From Onchidella celtica (lineage: Eukaryota; Mollusca; Gastropoda; Systellommatophora; Onchidiidae), in the NCBI GenBank assembly GCA_963931925.1, contig OZ007579.1, positions 32,352,019-32,416,018 of the forward strand: DNA of 64,000 nt. The letters are read 5' to 3'. This document shows positions 57,209 through 64,000 of the stretch, piece by piece. Both the position numbers and the translations under genes were made by a program. The notes below the pieces were generated by a model. That model had not been told where the DNA came from. It searched no databases and was given only the letters and a program-made list of their open reading frames with translations. The first letter of the stretch is position 1. Each line of letters begins with the position of its first letter.

Positions 57209-57666
57209 GTCATGCCAAAGGTTGCAAGTTACTGAAATATATAATAGATATACACATAGAATTTGACAGTAACAGTCAATGTCTGTCCTTAAAGTTGAAA
57301 GTATTTTTTTCTTAGCTTGTGAACATGTTTGTGAGGCAAAACTGCCATAATAATAATTAGAAAACAAATCACTGTAAATACAGTAAATCATTTCTACCAT
57401 ACATGCAATCCGCCTCAGTGGCGTCTCCTGATGACGTACGCTATCATCTTTGCACTTGTCGGTATTCACGCTTGTAGAATTTGTGCGTACAAGTGCATAC
57501 CTTAGATGTGTATACATACATGGGGCGTGTGTAGATAAGTGGTTTTGGAGACAGAATGGTATCCATATGGGTGTTAGTTATGAGTGTAACGATGATCAAA
57601 ATGTGTCATCAAATTTCCAGTGTCTGGATAAATGAAGTTTCATCTATCTTATCTTGCAGTACCAAA
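57209..57666. other. Flank of gypsy element 2
   Basis: No gene recognised. Ends in AGTACCAAA directly before the LTR; the matching target duplication would lie beyond the window. Confidence 0.55.
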
Positions 57667-58571
57667 TGTCACGAGTGGAGTGAGTGCAATTAAGGGGATT
57701 GCTACAGAGCGGGTGTAGAGTAAAAATAACTCATGCAGACAAGTGGGAAAAGCGTGCGTGTATGAGTGGTGTGGAAGTCTGAAGGAGGCGAAAGCGCTGT
57801 ATAACTATCACTGCAAGTTAGAAGGCCCGACGGAGCGGACCTGTGAATAAGAGCCCAGCGGGCGGACATAAGTGAAAGCAGTCGGGAGACGGATGAGTGT
57901 TGTTCCAGTAATGACTGGGGTCGGGGAAGGGCCGCAGAGCCACCTCGATGAGCACAGGGGATAGGCCAGCATAGGGCCGGAGGCCACACATAGGCCAGAA
58001 GTGAGGCTGTCAGTGTAGGACAGTAGAGGCACATAAGTCGTGGCAGTCAGGCCACGGACAGGGACGTAGATATGAGAGTGAATGAGATACTATATTGTTG
58101 CCATGTTGATAGGCTAGTGAACTGATACTATGTTGTTGCCATGTTGATAGGCTAGTGAACTGATACTATGGTGTTGCCATGTTGATGGCTATGGAAATAA
58201 TAACGTGTTATTGCCCTGCTGAGGTGCTAGGGGAGTGTTAAGGTGTATGACAATAGGAAGGGGATATTGAGAGACTGCGGTGCCAGTAAATTATTAATGT
58301 ACTATTAAGACCCTGAGGGGAGAGGCTGAGGCCGAAGTGCCTTTAGGAGTAACTACCGGATTGTGGATCCGAGGGAGAGTGTGTGTGAGAATAAGGCCGT
58401 TGTACGGCAGTCATTTCAATAATATAATGTATGTAATTGCGCTCTTATATGTATAATTATGTTTAATAAATGTGTGAGTCTGATGGGTTGTTCTGTTAAG
58501 TGTTAAACTTGTTTGTTCGTGATTGTTGTCCTGTCATACTTATTACATCTCCCAGTCTGGGATTTGTGACA
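57667..58571 (+). repeat. 5' LTR of gypsy element 2
   Basis: 905 bp, TGTCACGAGTGG...GGGATTTGTGACA, with inverted TGTCAC/GTGACA ends. Identical to 63295-64000 over 706 bp. Relative to the solo LTR and the element 1 LTR it lacks about 330 bp after ATGACTGG near 57918. Confidence 0.96.
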
Positions 58572-58572
58572 C

Positions 58573-58585
58573 TGGGGGCTCGTCC
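58573..58585 (+). promoter_or_regulatory. Primer binding site, tRNA-Pro type
   Basis: TGGGGGCTCGTCC, one base after the LTR. These 13 bases are the start of the well-known tRNA-Pro primer binding site of gammaretroviruses; the match stops there. Confidence 0.8.
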
Positions 58586-59531
58586 TGTTTACCTGTGGTC
58601 ATTTTGACATTGTGTATTCGTTATATCTAGTTGTTTTTCTGTTGTGCTAGGAATTCGTGCTGTTGTCCTTGTTCGTGGTATGAATGGAAATTTCATGATG
58701 GTATGATTTATGTATGTTTATGAATTATAATATGTATTGATGCATGTATTGCTATGAATAGGTATTAATGTGTACTTAAATTTCTGCAGAGTGTGTGTGC
58801 GTGCAGCCTGAGGAGACAAGTAGCCAGAGCTCCGATTAGGTCGAGGACTTAAACTCAAAATTTGAAAGTTAAGTGAAACTGAAATTTTGTGCCCTGGATT
58901 GTGGGCTGTTCCTTTAATCTGTCTTTTTCCGCTGTTTTTCTGTTTTTGTCGTAATTGATTGTACGGGCGGTGGCGCGGGGTTGCTGTGTTGAACTTAGTT
59001 TATCCTTTTAAAAAGGTGTGGTAAACTTTGGAACTTCGTTCATCACAGTGAACAGTTCTGTAGGGACCTGTAATATTGTTTAGTTGTAGCGTCGATATCT
59101 TCTCTGTTCCGCAGGAAGACGTATTCTCTTGTCCCTCTTTCTACCTATCTATAGATACGTTCTTTTTTTTCAGACTCTGTTCTTGTTCGTACCTTGTAGT
59201 GTAATTGGCGTGGTTAGGTTGCATTCTTTTTTCCATTATATTTTCTTTTTTAGGTCTTTGTCCTAGTCTGGTTCGTTGTCCTTGACGTACTTGTGGTCCT
59301 TCTACTGTATTTCTTCATTCTTGTCGTTTCTAATTTCTTTTATAATTAATAGTGCTATACATTTTATAGATATAGAATTAGTTGTGCTGTAAAGGTAAGT
59401 TTCTGAATTGTATTTGGGACAACTGGGTATTGTTATATCTGGTGTGATCTCAGGTCTCTGGTCGTATCGTTAGTGATCATACCGACAGGTTGGTCGTCTT
59501 ATAATAGATACCATAACCATAAATCTGTGAA
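58586..59531 (+). other. Element 2 leader
   Basis: Untranslated 0.95-kb stretch between PBS and the gag ATG. T-rich, with many short upstream ATGs. The equivalent is lost in element 1. Confidence 0.75.
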
Positions 59532-61799
59532 ATGGCGGAACTCCAACAACTAATGAAGTTGGGTAAGGAACTTGGCCTGGAGGGAGAAGAGCTACGCGGC
59601 TGGATTAAAGAACAGCAGGCAGAATTGCGCGATGAGCGTGCTAAGGATAGAGAGCAGGAAAAAAAGGCTCAGGAGCAGGAAAGGGAGTTAAAGTTAAAGG
59701 AGATAGAAGCCCAAGAGCGGGAGATAGAGGCTAGGGATAAGCAACAGGAGAGAGAGGCGCGAATAAGAATCGCCGAGTTGGAAATCAAAAAGAATGCGCC
59801 AACAGAAACAGTTGAGCGGCAGGTACACAATAAAGGTGGCGTTAGGATTAAGCTCCCTACGTTCGACGACCGGAAGGACGACATAGACGCCTTCCTTTAC
59901 AGGTTCGAACTGAACGCACAATTGCAATGGGGGGAAAATAAGGAATTATGGGCCACGTACCTGGCGTCGCTATTGCAGGGGCGAGCGTTAACATACTTTA
60001 AAGAGCTACAGCGCGAAGACGTACAAGATTACGATAAGCTGAAGGCTTTGCTGCTTCGCCGATTTGCGCGTACCGAGGAATACTTCCGGGAGCAGTTTAG
60101 GCGAGCACGTGCAGATACCAGGGAGGACTTTGTTGCCTTCGTCGCGAGACTAACTGAGTATTTCGCGAACTGGGTAGACTTGGCGCATGTGGGCACGGAT
60201 TTCGCTAAACTGAAAGACCTAATGATCCGTGACCAGCTGTACGCGTCGTGCCACAAAGATCTGGTGGCTTTCCTGAAAGAGAACGAACCCGCGACGGTGC
60301 AGGAGGCGTCTAAGTTGGCGGAGGCATACCGTACGGCGCATCCGTCCAAACCAGTCGCCAGGGCATACGTCCAAGATGCTGGGTACGTCGCCGTTGTCGA
60401 GGGGTCGCCGGCAGGACTTGGGGACAGGTCGCGTCAGCGTGGTGCCTATAGCGGGCAGGCCCAGGGGCAGCGTAGGGGCTATCACCAATCACCGGCGTAT
60501 GGATCCGGTAAGTTTGACCGAGCAGGAGGGCTAGGTCGCGGTAATGGCCGGGGGCGAGTTGTGACCTTTGCCGATGACCGACGGCATAGGGACTCTAGTT
60601 CCGGTCGCGAGGGGTCACGGGGACCCAGGCCTAGAGCAGCACAGGGAGCGGAGTGTTGGACTTGCGGACGCGTGGGTCACTTTTCACGCGAGTGTAGGGC
60701 CGCGAAGTGTTGGAACTGCGGAAGAGCAGATCACATCAGCGTGAACTGCCCTGCAGGTAGGATAGCGGCGAACGTGGACAGTAGCTCCAGTCCATGTTCC
60801 CCAAATAAATTTCATCATGCGGCTGCGTGTGTTACATCGGACAACGGAGGCGGACAGTATTCTAAGTGTCCCAGTTGTGAGAAGTTATTATCTTCCGGTG
60901 TTTTACCTTGTGGGAGAAAGATCCCCGTTATAAATTCATGTCATACAGGAGGTGGTCTTAGGGTTTATCCGGGGTTTGTTGGGGACGAACCGGTCTCGGT
61001 TTTACGAGATACAGGATCTACCGTTGTGGGAGTGCATAGAGACTGCATTCGGGATTCACAGCTTACAGGTGAGACTGTCCCGTGCATCCAATTTTCGGGG
61101 GCCATTGAGAAATTACCCATGGCAAAAATAATGATAGATACACCTTTCCTTAGCGGGGAAGTCGAAGCAGTCGTTGGTTGTTTTCCAGGCGCCCAGCTCA
61201 TCATTGGGAATGTATCACGGGTAGTTTCCCCTTCCGATGAGAACGTGCAAGCATGGTCGCAATCAAAAGGTATTGACTTTTGCGCCGCGGTCGAAACACG
61301 CCGACGGGTAGCCGATAAAGACAAGATTAGACCTTTGGCTACGCCAGCGGTCAACCTAGACATCACGCCAGAGCGCTTGGCGAGATTACAAAGGGAGGAC
61401 CCATCATTAAACCCATGTTTTGGGGAAGCGCGAACCGAGAAAACGAGGAGATATAAGAACGGGTCATCTTCTTTTTTTGTCCAGGGGGGCATTCTGTTCC
61501 GTATGTACGTCACAGTGGCTTCCGTTCAAAAGCAGGTCGTCGTGCCACGGTCGTTAATTGCTACAGTATTGCGTCTGGCCCATGATGTTCCATTAGCGGG
61601 TCATATGGGAAGTGCTAGGACCAAGGAGAGAGTTCTGAAAGATTTTTATTGGCCTTCAGTATACAGAGATGTACGTTTATATTGTAAGACGTGCAGTGCG
61701 TGCCAAAAGACGACGCATAAGGGTCGTTCACCCCAGGCTCCTCGTCAAAAGATCCCCACGGTTTCGGAACCGTTTAAAAAGGTTTCAGTACCTTGGTGA
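59532..61799 (+). CDS. gag: Gag-protease-integrase N-terminus (truncated polyprotein)
   Basis: A 755-codon frame. Residues about 25-95 are Glu/Lys/Arg-rich and probably coiled coil; about 100-280 is the gag capsid-like part (FDDRKDDIDAFLYRFE); about 300-370 is Gly/Arg-rich. Two CCHC knuckles lie at 375-388 and 393-406, and the aspartic protease at LRDTGSTVVGV (D493, T494, G495). The integrase HHCC zinc finger is at about 684-724. The frame stops at VSVPW, where the deletion has removed the integrase catalytic core. Unlike element 1, gag and pol are in one frame here because of one extra T in GTAGTTTCCCC. The start matches a complete gag N-terminus. Confidence 0.93.
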   Translation: MAELQQLMKLGKELGLEGEELRGWIKEQQAELRDERAKDREQEKKAQEQERELKLKEIEAQEREIEARDKQQEREARIRIAELEIKKNAPTETVERQVHNKGGVRIKLPTFDDRKDDIDAFLYRFELNAQLQWGENKELWATYLASLLQGRALTYFKELQREDVQDYDKLKALLLRRFARTEEYFREQFRRARADTREDFVAFVARLTEYFANWVDLAHVGTDFAKLKDLMIRDQLYASCHKDLVAFLKENEPATVQEASKLAEAYRTAHPSKPVARAYVQDAGYVAVVEGSPAGLGDRSRQRGAYSGQAQGQRRGYHQSPAYGSGKFDRAGGLGRGNGRGRVVTFADDRRHRDSSSGREGSRGPRPRAAQGAECWTCGRVGHFSRECRAAKCWNCGRADHISVNCPAGRIAANVDSSSSPCSPNKFHHAAACVTSDNGGGQYSKCPSCEKLLSSGVLPCGRKIPVINSCHTGGGLRVYPGFVGDEPVSVLRDTGSTVVGVHRDCIRDSQLTGETVPCIQFSGAIEKLPMAKIMIDTPFLSGEVEAVVGCFPGAQLIIGNVSRVVSPSDENVQAWSQSKGIDFCAAVETRRRVADKDKIRPLATPAVNLDITPERLARLQREDPSLNPCFGEARTEKTRRYKNGSSSFFVQGGILFRMYVTVASVQKQVVVPRSLIATVLRLAHDVPLAGHMGSARTKERVLKDFYWPSVYRDVRLYCKTCSACQKTTHKGRSPQAPRQKIPTVSEPFKKVSVPW

Positions 61800-62127
61800 T
61801 TTAAGAGAAAGACTATCTTCAGCGCGCACTATAGCACAAGAAGCTTCTGGTATCGCTTCGAAAAGAGCAAAAGACTATAAAGATAGAGGGTCCAAACTGA
61901 GAATTTTTAAGCCAGGAGACAAGGTTCTGCTGTTGTTACCTACGGACCATAATAAGTTATTGATGACATGGAAAGGCCCTTATGTTATTGAGCGAGTTGT
62001 TTCAAAGGTAGATTACGCTATCCACATTGATGGATCAGTAAAGGTTTTCCACGTTGATATGCTGCAGAGGTTTCATGAGAGACCAGAGTATCTGTATTCT
62101 CATACTGGAGTTGAAGGACATACCTAA
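61784..62127 (+). pseudogene. Integrase C-terminal remnant
   Basis: After the first deletion junction the frame FQYLGDLRERLSSAR continues to WKGPYVIERVVSK (GPY/F module) and VFHVDMLQRFHERPEYL, then a stop created by the second deletion. It aligns with residues about 379-482 of the element 1 pol. It is out of frame with the upstream ORF. Confidence 0.88.
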
Positions 62128-62938
62128 TGTCGTGTCATTCTTTGATGATATAGCATGCCATACGTCGACATGGTCTGATCATATTCAGACACTAACAGTA
62201 ATTTTTCAACGATTACGACAGTTTGGGCTAACTGCTAAACCCGCAAAGATGGATTTGGCATGTCCAGAGATAATATTCTTAGGACATATCGTGGGTAGAG
62301 GTGTTCAGAGACCTGAAGTAACAAAAATTGACAAGTTGGTAGGGTTGCAAATCCCTAAAACAAAGAAACAAGTCAGAAGCTTAGTGGGAATTTTAAATTA
62401 TTACAGAAAGTTCATTCCAAATTTTTCCTCCTTGTCATCTTCTCTTACTGACCTTACTAAGAAGGGACAACCCGATAAGGTCCAGTGGACGTCTGAATGT
62501 CAGACATCATTTGATAATTTGGTGACAGCATTATCATCGTCACCCATTCTGATATTACCCGATTTTCGATCTAATTTTATCCTCAGAACGGATGCGTCGG
62601 ACTCTGGTGTCGGCGCTTGTCTTCTACAGGAGAAGAACGAATGTCTCCATCCTGTATGTTATGTCAGTAGGAAGTTATTGCAGAGAGAAAGAAAGTATTC
62701 TGTGATAGAGCGTGAGTGTCTTGCCATTGTCTGGTCCGTCCAGAAACTAGGACGTTATCTCATGGGACGAGAAGTTTGTATCCAGACAGACCACAAGCCA
62801 CTGACATTTTTGTCGAAGAATCGTTCGTCCAGCCCACGCTTGTCTAGATGGGCATTGGCTTTGCAGCCGTATACCTTCGTTATTCAACCAATTCCAGGAA
62901 CCAGCAATCATATCGCCGACTACCTTAGTCGAGCCTAG
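62108..62938 (+). pseudogene. RT C-terminal half and RNase H remnant
   Basis: Picks up at LKDIPNVVSFFDDIACHTST and runs through FLGHIVGRGVQRPEV, the connection, and all four RNase H acidic sites (LRTDASDSG, ERECLAI, IQTDHKPL, SNHIADYLS). The RT fingers and first catalytic Asp are absent. The last Asp-Asp of element 1 is Asp-Tyr here. Stop at 62936-62938. Confidence 0.92.
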
Positions 62939-63294
62939 GGCAAGATTTCAGGAGCTTATACATCGGAGGACAGGAACATTGACAGGATCTGTGTGAATAA
63001 GTCGACTTTAAAATATTGACATTATAAATATGATATGAAGAATGGTTGATAGGTTGAATGGTTTTTGATTCTGTATTAAGTATGGGGGTTAGTTGGCTAT
63101 TCATGATGTGACACATATATGCATATTTCAGGCCATATTGATCCCCATATTTTCCCCTGATTTCGGTATTTTATATACTAGGGGAACTGCTAGGTCAGTT
63201 TTTTTAGTGTAGGTATTGCTCACGCTCACTCGTTGACAGTCATCTTGATGCGATTTGAAATTAATTGCATTAATTTTTTTGGGGTGGGGGATGA
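62939..63294 (+). other. Element 2 3' untranslated region and PPT
   Basis: Non-coding; matches element 1 at 28388-28734. Ends GGGGTGGGGGATGA (63281-63294), the polypurine tract adjoining the LTR. Confidence 0.88.
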
Positions 63295-64000
63295 TGTCAC
63301 GAGTGGAGTGAGTGCAATTAAGGGGATTGCTACAGAGCGGGTGTAGAGTAAAAATAACTCATGCAGACAAGTGGGAAAAGCGTGCGTGTATGAGTGGTGT
63401 GGAAGTCTGAAGGAGGCGAAAGCGCTGTATAACTATCACTGCAAGTTAGAAGGCCCGACGGAGCGGACCTGTGAATAAGAGCCCAGCGGGCGGACATAAG
63501 TGAAAGCAGTCGGGAGACGGATGAGTGTTGTTCCAGTAATGACTGGGGTCGGGGAAGGGCCGCAGAGCCACCTCGATGAGCACAGGGGATAGGCCAGCAT
63601 AGGGCCGGAGGCCACACATAGGCCAGAAGTGAGGCTGTCAGTGTAGGACAGTAGAGGCACATAAGTCGTGGCAGTCAGGCCACGGACAGGGACGTAGATA
63701 TGAGAGTGAATGAGATACTATATTGTTGCCATGTTGATAGGCTAGTGAACTGATACTATGTTGTTGCCATGTTGATAGGCTAGTGAACTGATACTATGGT
63801 GTTGCCATGTTGATGGCTATGGAAATAATAACGTGTTATTGCCCTGCTGAGGTGCTAGGGGAGTGTTAAGGTGTATGACAATAGGAAGGGGATATTGAGA
63901 GACTGCGGTGCCAGTAAATTATTAATGTACTATTAAGACCCTGAGGGGAGAGGCTGAGGCCGAAGTGCCTTTAGGAGTAACTACCGGATTGTGGATCCGA
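63295..64000 (+). repeat. 3' LTR of gypsy element 2, cut by window end
   Basis: First 706 of an expected 905 bp; no difference from 57667-58372 that I can find. Confidence 0.95.

Larger units (their letters stand above)
57667..64000 (+). mobile_element. Ty3/gypsy element 2, young, internally deleted
   Basis: 5' LTR, PBS, leader, gag-protease-integrase-N ORF, integrase C-terminal remnant, RT-C/RNase H remnant, PPT and the first 706 bp of the 3' LTR. Compared with element 1 it lacks about 0.54 kb (integrase core, joined near 61784) and about 0.7 kb (integrase tail to mid-RT, joined near 62108). The LTRs are identical where both are visible, so insertion is recent. It cannot transpose by itself. 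No env-like ORF. Confidence 0.95.

Noticed and set aside
57702-58034. A 110-aa minus-strand ORF present twice (also 63330-63662)
   Set aside because: It is identical because it lies in the two identical LTRs; no protein motif.
62939-63294. Search for an env gene downstream of pol
   Set aside because: Neither gypsy copy has space or an ORF for one.

Overview
The window is eukaryotic, intron-bearing, A+T-rich DNA from an invertebrate animal. I lean towards a mollusc because of the repeat repertoire (RTE-type LINEs with a C-terminal zinc finger, tRNA-derived SINEs, many small foldback elements), but no sequence here proves the phylum. There is no sign of operons, bacterial genes, CRISPR arrays or rRNA.

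Left third (about 6.5-22 kb, minus strand): one complete host gene, an orthologue of the tetratricopeptide-repeat protein TTC38. It has 13 coding exons (6523-22016), all with GT-AG introns and matching phases, giving 464 codons plus stop. No single ORF reveals it because every exon is short. Its introns and flanks hold small DNA transposons (hAT-like, pogo/Tigger-like, piggyBac-like, Harbinger-like), a THAP zinc-finger exon fragment in intron 8, SINE copies and simple repeats.

Middle (22-33 kb): an inverted SINE pair, a 5'-truncated RTE-like LINE, a Harbinger-like MITE, a solo LTR with a 5-bp target duplication, and a minus-strand Ty3/gypsy element (27152 to about 33116) whose 994-codon pol ORF is intact. 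Its pol order is integrase, reverse transcriptase, RNase H: the copia-like order known from Gmr1-type gypsy elements, not the usual gypsy order.

33.3-38.4 kb: a 3.2-kb giant foldback element. Its two arms are inverted copies of each other over more than 1.2 kb, its ends are built from palindromic GGGTATA/GGCCTAGCCC units, one arm carries a nested 403-bp MITE with a 6-bp target duplication, and its right terminus is duplicated 1.85 kb downstream.

38.6-57.2 kb: a nest of dispersed repeats. Two tandem 689-bp copies of a repeat family (called Y here) lie next to a second family (X), which is split by a nearly full-length 3.95-kb RTE-like LINE carrying one stop and one frameshift. An unbroken X copy at 56838-57208 shows the pre-insertion site. 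Microsatellites, minisatellites and two candidate solo LTRs fill the rest.

Right end (57.7-64.0 kb): a second member of the same gypsy family on the plus strand, with a tRNA-Pro-type primer binding site, an intact gag-protease ORF and two internal deletions that remove the integrase core and the N-terminal half of RT. The available 706 bp of its 3' LTR are identical to the 5' LTR, so this defective copy inserted very recently and must have been mobilised in trans. The window ends inside the 3' LTR.
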